DNA of 64,000 bases from positions 1 through 64,000 of the forward strand of contig CAXBLA010000011.1 in assembly GCA_963976625.1 (NCBI GenBank), written 5' to 3'. Each line of letters opens with the position of its first letter. Position 1 is the first letter of the stretch. Shown in pieces: positions 53,921-63,309 of this stretch. The DNA is from UBA1924 sp963976625. Its GTDB lineage: Bacteria; Planctomycetota; Phycisphaerae; Phycisphaerales; UBA1924. The notes beneath the pieces are model-generated. The model was not told where the DNA came from and made no database searches. It worked only from the letters and a program-made list of their open reading frames with translations. The position numbers and the translations under genes were made by a program.

Positions 53921-55783
53921 TTACAGGCAGCCGCTGCCGAACGCGTCGAGGAAGGCGGAGACATCAAAGAAATCGAAGACCCCGTCATCGGTGAAGTCCG
54001 AGGCATCATTTTGTGAGCCGAACCCATCAAGGAACGCGCTGACATCGAAGAAATCAAGGATGCCGTCGCTGGTCAGGTCCGCGGGGCAATGGTCGGCGCA
54101 GGTGCCGTGCATAGTGCAGAAGAGGCGCACCTCCACGATCGGCGAGGTCGCGAACCCATCGGTTGCCCCCGGATCGCTCACCCGCCACTGCATGTATCGG
54201 CTCTGCCCGTCGAGCCCGACGATGTCGGGGATCGGGTAGGCCATGGTCCCATAGCCTTCGCCCGCGCCAACTCCTTCGAGGGTGATCGGGCCGAGCAGCT
54301 CGTCCTGTGCCAATACCCCGTCGGCTGGCGGGTCGTTGGACACCACCACCCACGCCTGAGCCCCACCCAGCGCCGAGTCGATCCCGAGTTTAAAATCATC
54401 ATTCCCCAAGTTTGGCGGCGACAACGCGATCATGCTCGGCATCGCACCCCCGCTCCCGGCCACGCCATCGCTCACCGTCAGTGGGTTCTGCGCTGATTGC
54501 TCGCTGTGGAGCATCGGGCGATCGAACGGAAACTCCTCATTGGCCACGCGCTGATCGGTCAGCCCGTTGACAATAAAGTTGACGACATCGCCCTGCACAT
54601 TGGGCGGGAACGCGATGGGCACATTGAGCAGGGGGTCGCGGTTCTGGGCGAACGAGACCTGCCCGTTGCGCCGGGCGTAGAAATCAAACACCTCGTTGAT
54701 GTTGGAGAGCTGACCGTTGTGCATGAATCGATCGCGGAGCCCGACATTGCGCAGCGATGGCACCTTGAATCGCCCGCGGTCCGCGGCAATGTTGGTTACC
54801 TCAAATCGCCCAGCATCCTCGGCGATCGGGCGCAGCCCGATGTTGCGGAACCCGTTGCCGGTGAACTCGCTGCCGATATGGCAAGCCGAGCAGCGCGAGC
54901 CGTTGAACGCGTTGAGCCCGTTCTGCTGGCGATTCGTCAGGGCCTGCTGATCACCGGCGACGAACGCATCGAACGGAGTCTGATCCGGGACCAAAGTCCG
55001 TTCATAGGTCGCGATCGCCATCCCGATGCGGGACGCGGTGATCTGTTCGTCGCCAAAGGCGAGGGCGAAGAGCTCGGGGTAGCTGCTCCCGGTGAGCACG
55101 AAGCCGAGCATGTCGCTGGTCAGGTCAGACGCCAGAGCCATCGGGCGGGCGTGGGTGAGCTTCTCGATCACCTGTTCCCAGCTGCGATCCGAATGCGCCA
55201 TCTCGACACTCGACAGAATCGGTTCGACGGCTTGGCTTTCGAGCGCCCCGCCCGATTGGATCACAACTTGCCCTGTCTGCGGATCGACAAACTGATCAGT
55301 CGCGCGTCCGTCCCAGAAGAGATCGGGCGCGAACATGGACATGACCGAAGGCTGGGCCATGCGCCCCGTGGTCTGCGGCATCAATCCATACGCCGGGGAC
55401 TTCACGAATCGATCGTCCTCATCGAAGAGCGACACACCAAACGACCCGAGCACATCGTCGTCGTTTCCAAAGAGCCCGTCGAGCCCTGGATTATGACCGG
55501 CTTGTGGGTCGCTGCCCCCGCTGGAGTTAATGTGGCATGTGCCGCACGACATGGTGTTGTCGCTCGAAAGTTGTTCGTCCCAGAAGAGCATCTTGCCGAG
55601 GGTGCTTTTTTCGATGCTGAACGGGTTCTCGGGCGGGAACTGCACCGGCGGGAGGGCTTGGGCGCTGGCGATTGAGCCCAGAGACCCGAGCAGAGCCATC
55701 GCACCCGCGTAGATCAGCGGATTTGATGGTGCGAATTGAAAGCGATCGCGCCCTGGGCGCCCGGTTCCTGTATTCAGATGCAT
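53921..55783 (-). CDS. Di-heme cytochrome c peroxidase/MauG type, dockerin-like tail
   Basis: This 620-residue exported protein has a signal region (about 20-45, after a polar basic start) and a di-heme peroxidase domain with two CxxCH sites: CGTCH near residue 77 and CSACH near 295. Conserved parts include LGKMLFWDEQLS, FWDGRA, ATYERTL, and FKVPSLRNVGLRDRFMHNG. It would reduce peroxide or oxidise a protein cofactor. A beta-rich region (about 420-560) follows, then a GC-type dockerin-like tail with LTSDGILDFFDVSAFL and FTDDGVFDFFDVSAFL, ending GCL. The start at 55783 has AAGGG about 7 nt upstream and is preferred to one at 55813. Confidence 0.9.
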   Translation of the reverse strand: MHLNTGTGRPGRDRFQFAPSNPLIYAGAMALLGSLGSIASAQALPPVQFPPENPFSIEKSTLGKMLFWDEQLSSDNTMSCGTCHINSSGGSDPQAGHNPGLDGLFGNDDDVLGSFGVSLFDEDDRFVKSPAYGLMPQTTGRMAQPSVMSMFAPDLFWDGRATDQFVDPQTGQVVIQSGGALESQAVEPILSSVEMAHSDRSWEQVIEKLTHARPMALASDLTSDMLGFVLTGSSYPELFALAFGDEQITASRIGMAIATYERTLVPDQTPFDAFVAGDQQALTNRQQNGLNAFNGSRCSACHIGSEFTGNGFRNIGLRPIAEDAGRFEVTNIAADRGRFKVPSLRNVGLRDRFMHNGQLSNINEVFDFYARRNGQVSFAQNRDPLLNVPIAFPPNVQGDVVNFIVNGLTDQRVANEEFPFDRPMLHSEQSAQNPLTVSDGVAGSGGAMPSMIALSPPNLGNDDFKLGIDSALGGAQAWVVVSNDPPADGVLAQDELLGPITLEGVGAGEGYGTMAYPIPDIVGLDGQSRYMQWRVSDPGATDGFATSPIVEVRLFCTMHGTCADHCPADLTSDGILDFFDVSAFLDGFGSQNDASDFTDDGVFDFFDVSAFLDAFGSGCL

Positions 55784-55950
55784 GTGAGACCCTTCTTCTG
55801 TATCTGTAGTCATGCGTGCGGCAACACCCGGCCAGCGGGCATCTTGCACCGGGGCTCAACGCCTGATTGAGGGGTGTATTGCAACGCTGAGCATTTTTCT
55901 TCTATGCAGGGGTTTCGATGCCGACACAGCTCTGCCGGGGCGATCAACTC

Positions 55951-55956
55951 TATCAT
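55951..55956 (+). promoter_or_regulatory. TAnnnT -10 box, leaderless promoter
   Basis: TATCAT lies 6 nt before the ATG at 55963, with no Shine-Dalgarno site. It supports this start over one 45 nt upstream. Confidence 0.45.
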
Positions 55957-55962
55957 CCTCTT

Positions 55963-56550
55963 ATGCATCCCCCACGCAGCAAATCCGAGCTCCGCGCCCA
56001 GCTCAAGAACAGGCTCGATGGGGTCAGCGAGCAAGAGCGGACCGATGCGAGTACCCAGCTCTGCCAACGGCTTATCGGAACTTCGTACTACCAAGAAGCC
56101 GAGACCATCCTGGCGTACGCATCGATGGCCAGCGAGCTCTCGCTCGATCCGCTCATTGAGCATGCGATCAGCGATGGAAAAACAGTGTGCGTGCCCCGCA
56201 TTGATTGGGATCACAAAGCTATGGAGCCGGCCCAGATCCGGAATCTGGACGCGGACCTGCGGATGGGCCGATACGGAGTCCGGGCCCCCGTGGGCGGGTG
56301 CCCGCTGGTGGAAAAATCAACACTGGACCTGATCCTGATCCCCGGGCTTGGCTTCGATTCGGGCCTGCGCCGTCTTGGACGGGGTGCGGGCTTTTATGAT
56401 CGCATGATCGACGCGCTGGGGATGCCCCGCCCGTTGATGGTGGGCGTATGCTTCGGGTGTCAGGTGATCGAGCGGGTGCCGACGGAGGCGCACGATTGGT
56501 TGATGGACCGGGTGTTTGCGGAGACTGGCGAAGTTCGCCGCCCATCGTGA
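55963..56550 (+). CDS. 5-formyltetrahydrofolate cyclo-ligase
   Basis: This 195-residue enzyme converts 5-formyl-THF to 5,10-methenyl-THF with ATP. The family signature is present as PGLGFDSGLRRLGRGAGFYDR, here split as PGLGFDSG and RLGRGAGFYDR, which bind phosphate. The N-terminal helix SKSELRAQLKNRL and the YASMASELSLDPLI strand also fit. The length matches the usual 180-200. A single ATG at 55963 is supported by the -10 box. The gene is followed after 70 nt by the L,D-transpeptidase gene with its own ribosome site, so a shared transcript is possible. Confidence 0.92.
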   Translation: MHPPRSKSELRAQLKNRLDGVSEQERTDASTQLCQRLIGTSYYQEAETILAYASMASELSLDPLIEHAISDGKTVCVPRIDWDHKAMEPAQIRNLDADLRMGRYGVRAPVGGCPLVEKSTLDLILIPGLGFDSGLRRLGRGAGFYDRMIDALGMPRPLMVGVCFGCQVIERVPTEAHDWLMDRVFAETGEVRRPS

Positions 56551-56620
56551 ACTGACCTGACAGATCCCGCCAGAACCTGATACGACCAGAAACACGATCA
56601 GTACCGAGCAAGGACATCCG

Positions 56621-57928
56621 ATGAGCTTACCGAGTCAATCATCCCGCAACGCCACCCGCTCTTCTCAGGTCCACTACCGCCGATCGAGCGCCGGGCCAGT
56701 CCGCAAGGTCGTGACCGCCCTGATCGTCATCGGGCTCCTCGCCCTCGTGTGGTACACGCTGATCCGCCCCGCAGCATCAGAACTCGTCGCTGAGGCAGAC
56801 CAGAACACCGACCAGCCAATCGACCAGACCATCAACCAGCCAGAAACTGCTCAGGGCAACACCCCGATCGAGCAGCAGCCCATCGTGATCAACAACTCGC
56901 CGGCCCGTCCGCTTCCGGGCGCGGACGGGAACACCGACCCACGGGGCGATGTCGAGCGGGCGATCCGCGACCATACCCCAGCCAACACCGACACCGGCTC
57001 GTCGCGCCCCGCGACGCGCCCGAGCACCCAGCCTTCGACCAATACAGGCCCCAGCACGGATATCCTCGACGCGGCTTCGAATACCAATCAAACGAATACC
57101 CAGCCAAGTACCCAACCCAACATTCAATCTCGAAACACGGGGCTCTCGTCGGGCATTCGGCTCCAGCTCGATTCCGCCCGTCGCCTCGTGGCCGAGAACA
57201 ACCGCGTGGGGGCTCGCAGGCTCCTTTCCCAAGCCTTGATGGGCTCGGACATCACCCATAGCCAGGCCCAGGTCCTGCGTGACGAGCTCACCGCGATCAA
57301 CGAGGTGCTGCTGTTCTCGCCGGTGGTTGATCCGGACGATCCGATGAGCGAGTCGTACAAAGTGCAGTCGGGCGATTCACTCTCGCGGATATCTGGTCGG
57401 CGTGAGCTGGCGACGCACTGGAAGCTGATCTCGCGTGTGAATCAGATCGCCGATCCGTCCAAGATTCGGCTCGGGCAGACGCTCAAGCTTGTCCGCGGGC
57501 CGTTCCACGCGATCGTGTACAAATCGGCCCACCGGATCGACATCTACCATGGCTCGCCCGCCGATCCGAAATCTTGGCTCTATATCAAATCGTTCGATGT
57601 CGGGCTCGGCTCCAACGACGGCACCCCCGTGGGCGAGTTCGTCGTCTCGGCCAACAAGCTCGAGAACCCCGGGTGGGTCAACCCACGCGATGCACGCGAT
57701 CAATACGCGCCCGACGATCCGGCCAACCCGATCGGGGAGTTCTGGATCGGGCTCACCGGCGTGGGCAAGTACAGCACGCTCACCTCCCTGGGCATCCACG
57801 GCACCATCGACCAGGACTCGATCGGCGGGGATGAGTCCATGGGCTGTGTGCGTCTGGCCGAGGGCGATATCGACACGGTGTACGAGCTGCTCAACGAGCA
57901 CATCTCGCGCGTACTGATCGTGCCATAA
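56621..57928 (+). CDS. LysM and L,D-transpeptidase (YkuD) protein
   Basis: This 435-residue envelope protein has one membrane anchor (about 29-50) and a long linker rich in Thr, Pro, Gln, Asn and Ser (about 55-175). A helical region and a LysM domain (about 243-291, YKVQSGDSLSRIS and IRLGQTLKLV) bind peptidoglycan. The C-terminal YkuD catalytic domain carries SLGIHGT and SMGCVRL, the His and nucleophilic Cys of L,D-transpeptidases. It would make 3-3 cross-links or attach proteins to peptidoglycan, which shows that this planctomycete has a peptidoglycan wall. AAGGA lies about 8 nt before the ATG. Confidence 0.92.
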   Translation: MSLPSQSSRNATRSSQVHYRRSSAGPVRKVVTALIVIGLLALVWYTLIRPAASELVAEADQNTDQPIDQTINQPETAQGNTPIEQQPIVINNSPARPLPGADGNTDPRGDVERAIRDHTPANTDTGSSRPATRPSTQPSTNTGPSTDILDAASNTNQTNTQPSTQPNIQSRNTGLSSGIRLQLDSARRLVAENNRVGARRLLSQALMGSDITHSQAQVLRDELTAINEVLLFSPVVDPDDPMSESYKVQSGDSLSRISGRRELATHWKLISRVNQIADPSKIRLGQTLKLVRGPFHAIVYKSAHRIDIYHGSPADPKSWLYIKSFDVGLGSNDGTPVGEFVVSANKLENPGWVNPRDARDQYAPDDPANPIGEFWIGLTGVGKYSTLTSLGIHGTIDQDSIGGDESMGCVRLAEGDIDTVYELLNEHISRVLIVP

Positions 57929-57952
57929 TCGTGCCCTAAGACAAAATCCGGT

Positions 57953-59011
57953 TTATTCGCCGAGCCGATCCATCGGGACCGGCGGGGTCGGCTCGTCCGT
58001 TCGGGCGGCTTGGATCAGGCGCTGGGCGAAGAGCCGACGGCTGCTGGTCATGGTCAGCGCGATGTAGATCGGTGTGTAGTCTTCAGGAAATGCCTGGGCG
58101 TGGGGCCAGCGTTTGGCCTGCACCAGCTTGGGGAGCGGCTCGCCGATCGGACGCGGGGGTTCGATCACCGCGATGTGACGCCCAAAGTCCACACACACGC
58201 CCACTTTTCGCAGATCGAAGCTTTCGACCGTGGGCTTGCCCGAACCCAGAAATCCGAACCGGAACACATCGAGCTGCCCGGGCACCAGTCGCAGATAGGT
58301 CGGCCAGATAAGTTCGGCGCTCACCACGCCCCCGACCATCATCAGCCCCATGCCCGCGTAGGTGAGGAAGCCGAAGGATTGCATGATGCTTTGCCAGCTG
58401 CCCAGCACCTGCGAGAGCAGAATCGTCGCCCCGAACCCGACGACCACGCACATGATCGCAAAGGTCCGCCAGTAGAGACGATCGCGTTTGAGCCCGAACC
58501 ACGGGCGGACGATCATCGGCTCGAACCCGCCTCGGATCATCTCGAGTTCTTCGGCGGTCATCTCCGCTTCTTCGCCGACCACTTCGCTCGCCAGCTCGTC
58601 ACTCATCGCCCTGGCCCACTCGACGATCTTGGCCCCCTGCTGCTTCTTGGGGATGACCACCCGCACACGGAACCGTGAGTCGCTCTCGTTGGTGTAAAAA
58701 GTCCCGGCGTTTTTGTTCTGGTTCACGCGGTTGACCCGGCGCAGCATCACGATGCCAGCGGTGAGCACAACCGCCAGCAGCGCCCCGGTGACGATCCCCG
58801 CGAGCACCATCGACGCCCCGAGCAGGTTCCGCATTGCAAAGAATCCCACGGCCGGGATCAGGAAAAGCATCGCGAAGAGCTGGGTGCAAAACAGCCCCAT
58901 CGTCGTCCCCGACGAGCCCGCGTTGACAAACTCGTGCCCCGGGTGCTCGCAGACATATAACCCACGCTCAAAATCGGCGTTTTCTTCTGTTTTTTCAGGC
59001 TCAACTGCCAT
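57953..59011 (-). CDS. Membrane protein with four helices, unknown
   Basis: This 352-residue protein has four predicted membrane helices: about 41-61, 64-92, 180-202 and 214-240. Between the two pairs lies an acidic cytoplasmic or periplasmic region with VIPKKQQGAKIVEWARAM. The C-terminal 110 residues are soluble and contain VDFGRHIAVIEPPRPIG. The N-terminus has CEHPGH, a Cys-His cluster that may bind metal. I do not recognise a family. No Shine-Dalgarno site or -10 box is clear before the ATG. It is divergent from gyrB, with 207 nt between. Confidence 0.7.
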   Translation of the reverse strand: MAVEPEKTEENADFERGLYVCEHPGHEFVNAGSSGTTMGLFCTQLFAMLFLIPAVGFFAMRNLLGASMVLAGIVTGALLAVVLTAGIVMLRRVNRVNQNKNAGTFYTNESDSRFRVRVVIPKKQQGAKIVEWARAMSDELASEVVGEEAEMTAEELEMIRGGFEPMIVRPWFGLKRDRLYWRTFAIMCVVVGFGATILLSQVLGSWQSIMQSFGFLTYAGMGLMMVGGVVSAELIWPTYLRLVPGQLDVFRFGFLGSGKPTVESFDLRKVGVCVDFGRHIAVIEPPRPIGEPLPKLVQAKRWPHAQAFPEDYTPIYIALTMTSSRRLFAQRLIQAARTDEPTPPVPMDRLGE

Positions 59012-59218
59012 CGTTTGCCCCCAAAGCCACTGCCAGATAGCGGCCCGATCTCAGATCAGTTTGTCCGTGTGAAACCGGGCAGAATGCCCCCAGATGCGCT
59101 ATGATTCAACGCATCAAAATCGATCAGAAACCGATACGCCATCACAAGATACCACAGAATATCTTTCGCTGTTCGAGCCTTCGATTTTCAACCCATTCGA
59201 ACAGAAACAAAGCACACC

Positions 59219-61894
59219 ATGAGCGAACACCAAAGCACCAACCCCGCTTCCGATCCGATCCCGAGCGATGGAGCCGCACCGGCTGCGAAGAACGGCTACT
59301 CCTCGGACCAGATCAAGGTCCTCGAAGGGCTCGAGGCTGTGCGCAAACGCCCGGGCATGTACATCGGTGGCACCGGGCTGGGCGCGCTCCACCATCTCGT
59401 GTATGAAGTGGTCGACAACTCGATCGACGAGGCGATGGCAGACTTTGCGACCTTTGTGTCCGTGACGATCCAGGCCGACGGCTCGATCAAGGTCACCGAT
59501 GACGGGCGTGGCATCCCCACCGACCCCGTCAAGAACGACGACCCCACCGTCAACGGCAAGCCCGCGATCGAGGTCGTGCTCACCAAGCTCCACGCCGGGG
59601 GCAAGTTCCAGCAGGAAGACTCGGCCTACAAGGTCTCGGGCGGTCTCCACGGCGTGGGCGTCTCGTGTGTCAACGCGCTCTCCTCGCTGCTCGAAGCCGA
59701 GGTCTGGCGCGACGGGCAGATCAAGTCGATTACATTCGAGCGCGGCGTGGTCACCAAGCCGCTCTCCGATGTCGGGCCGATCCCGGCCAACGCGTCGCGC
59801 GAGACGGGCACCACCGTCGTCTTCAAGCCTGACACCCAGATCTTTGACGATGTCACCTTCGATTACAGCGTGCTCTCTCACCGCCTGCGCGAACTGGCGT
59901 ACCTCAACCCGGGCGTGGTGATCCGCCTGACCGACGAGCGCGTCGGGCCTGATGGTAAGATCAAGCACGATACATTCAAGGCCGAGAACGGATTGCTTGA
60001 GTATGTTGTGCACCTGATGCAGGGCAAGACCGCCCTCTCATCGCCCGTGTTCCTGCGCAACGAGATCGCTGAAGAGAACATGCTCTGCGAGATCGCCCTC
60101 CAGTACCACGACGGGTACTCCGAGAGCCTGCTCACCTTCGCCAACAATATCCACAACGCCGACGGGGGTACCCACGGCCAGGGCTTCAAGACCGCGCTCA
60201 CCCGCACGCTCAACGGCTACGCCCGTCGGCTCGGGTTCCTCAAAGACAAAGACCCCAACCCGTCGGGCGACGATCTGCGCGAGGGGCTCATCGCAATTGT
60301 TTCTGTCAAGCTCCCCGACCCGCAGTTCAACAACCAGCCCAAAGAGAAGCTGCTCAACCCCGAGATCGAATCGTTTGTCTCGGGCACGGTGCAAGAAGCC
60401 CTCAACGCCTGGCTCGAAGAGCACCCGGCCGAGGCCAAGAAGCTGTGCCTCAAGGGCATCGTCGCGGCCCAGGCGCGCGAAGCCGCCCGCAAGGCCCGCG
60501 AGCTGACCCGGCGCAAGACGGCCCTCGACTCAGGCTCGATGCCTCACAAGCTGCGCGACTGCAAGACCAAGGACCTCGACCGGGCCGAGCTCTTCATTGT
60601 CGAAGGCGATTCCGCGGGTGGATCCGCGACGCAGGGGCGCGATGTCGAGACGCAGGCGATTTTGCCCCTGAAAGGTAAGATTCTCAATGTCGAGCGTGCA
60701 CGCATCGACAAGGTGCTCGGGTTTGAAGAAATCCGCACGCTCATCGGTGCGCTGCGTTGCGGCATCGGGGGCGACTTCGACATCTCCAAGCTCCGCTACG
60801 GCAAGATCATCATCATGACCGACGCGGATGTCGACGGCTCGCACATCCGCACGCTGCTGCTGACCTTCTTCTTCCGTCATATGAATGAGCTGGTGCGGCG
60901 CGGGCATATCTACATCGCGCAGCCGCCGTTGTATCAGATTATCAAGGGCAAGAAATCGCAGTATGTGCTCAACGAGGGCAAGCTCGATTCCGTGCTCACC
61001 GAGCTGGGGCTCGACGGCTCGTCGCTGCTGATCCGCGACATCGACAACACCCGCCTGGGCGATGAGCCCGCGACGCTCACCGAGATCTCGGGCAACGACG
61101 CCATGCGCGCTGTGCGGGCGATCACCCGACTGGGCGACCTGGTCGAGGTGGCCGAGCGCCGCGGGTGCCGATTCGTCGATCTGCTCGCGGCTCGTCGCGA
61201 GGGCACCCTGCCCACGCACATCGTCGCGACACTGGCCACCAGCGAGTACGCCTGGTCCGAGGTCGAAGCGCTCGAGATCATCGAGAAGAACAACTGGCGT
61301 CACTCCGACGACATCGAAGAAGCCCAGGAAGGCATCGAGCTGCCGGCAACGCCCGAAGACTCCGACACAATCGCCGAGATCAACTCCCCGATCGCCACGG
61401 TGCGTGAGCTCCACGAGAACAAAGAGCTCGCGGTGATCTTCAAGGAGCTTGACGAGCTCGGGCTCGACATCAACGACTACGCGCTGGTCCAAGAAGAATC
61501 GATCACGGGCGAGAAGCTCCCGGCCCGCTTTGCGTGGAGCACGACCAAGGTCGGCAAGGCACCCAAGCCCGGTTCAGATGATGACACCGAGACTTTGTCC
61601 TCAGCGACTTCCAAGATCGTCGAAGCCGAGAATATCCCTGATATCCTGCGGGCGCTCCACGAGATCGGACGACGCGGGATGGAGATCAAACGGTTCAAGG
61701 GTCTGGGCGAGATGGACGCGATCCAGCTCTGGGAGACCACGATGGATCATGATGTCCGCTCGATGTTCCGCGTGCAGTGGGACCAGGCGGGCGAGGCCGA
61801 CAACCTGTTCTCGCTGCTGATGGGCGAGCATGTCGAGCCGAGGCGCAAGTACATCGAGGATCACGCGCTGGAAGTCAAGAACCTCGATATCTAA
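59219..61894 (+). CDS. gyrB: DNA gyrase subunit B
   Basis: This 891-residue ATPase subunit of DNA gyrase introduces negative supercoils with GyrA. The GHKL ATPase domain has RKRPGMYIGG, VVDNSIDEA, DDGRGIP and GGLHGVGVS. The TOPRIM domain has EGDSAGG near residue 461 and DADVDGSHI near 534. The final GyrB segment KGLGEMDAIQLWETTMD is near 827. About 285 residues lie between the last two motifs, so it carries the large insertion known from Gram-negative GyrB and absent from Bacillus; the insertion contains segments such as RFVDLLAARREG. No gyrA, recF or dnaN is adjacent. A strong terminator follows. Confidence 0.97.
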   Translation: MSEHQSTNPASDPIPSDGAAPAAKNGYSSDQIKVLEGLEAVRKRPGMYIGGTGLGALHHLVYEVVDNSIDEAMADFATFVSVTIQADGSIKVTDDGRGIPTDPVKNDDPTVNGKPAIEVVLTKLHAGGKFQQEDSAYKVSGGLHGVGVSCVNALSSLLEAEVWRDGQIKSITFERGVVTKPLSDVGPIPANASRETGTTVVFKPDTQIFDDVTFDYSVLSHRLRELAYLNPGVVIRLTDERVGPDGKIKHDTFKAENGLLEYVVHLMQGKTALSSPVFLRNEIAEENMLCEIALQYHDGYSESLLTFANNIHNADGGTHGQGFKTALTRTLNGYARRLGFLKDKDPNPSGDDLREGLIAIVSVKLPDPQFNNQPKEKLLNPEIESFVSGTVQEALNAWLEEHPAEAKKLCLKGIVAAQAREAARKARELTRRKTALDSGSMPHKLRDCKTKDLDRAELFIVEGDSAGGSATQGRDVETQAILPLKGKILNVERARIDKVLGFEEIRTLIGALRCGIGGDFDISKLRYGKIIIMTDADVDGSHIRTLLLTFFFRHMNELVRRGHIYIAQPPLYQIIKGKKSQYVLNEGKLDSVLTELGLDGSSLLIRDIDNTRLGDEPATLTEISGNDAMRAVRAITRLGDLVEVAERRGCRFVDLLAARREGTLPTHIVATLATSEYAWSEVEALEIIEKNNWRHSDDIEEAQEGIELPATPEDSDTIAEINSPIATVRELHENKELAVIFKELDELGLDINDYALVQEESITGEKLPARFAWSTTKVGKAPKPGSDDDTETLSSATSKIVEAENIPDILRALHEIGRRGMEIKRFKGLGEMDAIQLWETTMDHDVRSMFRVQWDQAGEADNLFSLLMGEHVEPRRKYIEDHALEVKNLDI

Positions 61895-61931
61895 GCCAAA
61901 CATATCAACTTATATCTCTGCATGTACCCCG

Positions 61932-61962
61932 CAAGCCCCGTTCATCGGGGCTTGTTCTTTGT
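61932..61962 (+). terminator. Terminator of gyrB
   Basis: A perfect 9-bp stem (61932-61940 with 61946-61954) and 5-nt loop are followed by a T-rich stretch. It lies 37 nt after the gyrB stop. Confidence 0.85.
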
Positions 61963-62137
61963 TTATTGGACTCAGATTACCATCGCCAGACACGCTGCCC
62001 CCGTGGATCTGGGGGGATCAGCGTTCGAGTCGATCTCAATCTGCTATTGGGCCAAAGCCCCCGCTTCAACACGCCGATATGCGGTGATACATCGAGCGTA
62101 CACGCACGATCCATCCCATTTGTTAATAAGGTGCCCG

Positions 62138-63268
62138 ATGAAAAAAGCCCAGAACCTGGCCAATACACTCCGCCTCGGCGAACGCGAACTCAACAAGCTC
62201 CTCGAGCAGTTTGACAAGGATCAGGAATCATATGTGAACCCGGATCGCGAGTATGTGCGCTGGTCGTTTCGGGTCGGGGCCGTGGAACTCACCATCCAGC
62301 ACGGCAACGGCGCGAAGGTCACGATCCCGGTCGCGACCCGGAACATCTCACGCGGCGGGATGTCGATCCTGCACGCATCGTTCGTGCATGTCAACAGCCC
62401 CTGCGAAATCACGCTCAAGCTCGCCAATGGCACCAGCCAGACCATCCAGGGCAAAATCGTCCGCTGCGGCCATCTCGAGGGACGCGTTCACGAGGTCGGC
62501 ATCGCGTTCAACGAGCAGATCTCGACCAAGGACCTGCTCGGGCTCGACCCGCTCAACGAGGCGTACTCGCTCGAGCGTGTGGAGCCGGATCGACTGCACG
62601 GCTCGCTGCTGATCGTCACGCCGACGGATCTTGATCGTGACCTGATCCTGATGTTCCTCGAAGAGACCAACCTGGCCCTGGGCACCGCGGACTCGATCGA
62701 GTCGGCGGTCTCGCGCGCGAGCAAGGGCTGTGATATTGTGCTCGCCGATTACCATATGGGCGAAGAGTCCGGCCCCGATCTGATCGCAGCGCTGCACGAA
62801 GCCGGGTGCGATGCGCCGGTGATTCTGATGACCTCGGACAAGTCCGAGCCGGTGATGGAATCCATCCGGGCATCGTCTGCCTCGGGCATCCTCTCCAAGC
62901 CGCTCTCGAAAACCCGGCTCTATCAGGCGCTCGGCGAGTTTCTCCACTCGGACGGCGATGGCGGCCCGCTCTATTCCACACTCGAAACCGACAACCCGGC
63001 GTACCAGCTCGTCGGCAAGTTCCTCACCGATGTGCCCCGGATGGCGATCAATCTGGAGAAGGCCCTGCGTGAAAATGATGGGCCCGCGTGCCTGCAGATC
63101 TGCCGAACGCTCTCGGGGGCCGCGTCCCCGCTCGGGTTCCCGACGATCTCGGAGCTGGCGCTCGGGGCCCAGAAAACACTCGCCGCCGGCGAGCTCAAGG
63201 ACTGCGCCCCACAGATCAGAACCCTCGTGGTCACCTGCCGACGGATCAAAGCGAAATCAGCCGCATAA
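62138..63268 (+). CDS. PilZ-receiver protein with Hpt-like tail
   Basis: This 376-residue cytoplasmic signalling protein has three parts. A PilZ domain (about 30-130) has RxxxR as REYVR and TRNISRGGMS, the two c-di-GMP binding motifs. A receiver domain (about 150-265) has a phosphoacceptor Asp near residue 203 in VLADYHMG and the usual Thr and Lys segments (LMTSDKS, LSKPLSK). A C-terminal helical segment (about 290-376) has CRTLSGAASPLGF, which resembles an Hpt domain but has Arg where the phospho-His should be. It probably joins c-di-GMP level with a phosphorelay. AAGGTG lies upstream of the ATG; a longer frame upstream is unlikely. A paralog follows. Confidence 0.85.
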   Translation: MKKAQNLANTLRLGERELNKLLEQFDKDQESYVNPDREYVRWSFRVGAVELTIQHGNGAKVTIPVATRNISRGGMSILHASFVHVNSPCEITLKLANGTSQTIQGKIVRCGHLEGRVHEVGIAFNEQISTKDLLGLDPLNEAYSLERVEPDRLHGSLLIVTPTDLDRDLILMFLEETNLALGTADSIESAVSRASKGCDIVLADYHMGEESGPDLIAALHEAGCDAPVILMTSDKSEPVMESIRASSASGILSKPLSKTRLYQALGEFLHSDGDGGPLYSTLETDNPAYQLVGKFLTDVPRMAINLEKALRENDGPACLQICRTLSGAASPLGFPTISELALGAQKTLAAGELKDCAPQIRTLVVTCRRIKAKSAA

Positions 63269-63309
63269 CACCAAGCCGCACGACCATTGCATAGCCCAAA
63301 GAACCCCGC

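Noticed and set aside
54497..55675. 392-codon open frame opposite the di-heme peroxidase
   Set aside because: The peroxidase has two CxxCH sites, a signal region and a ribosome site. The opposite frame has none of these.
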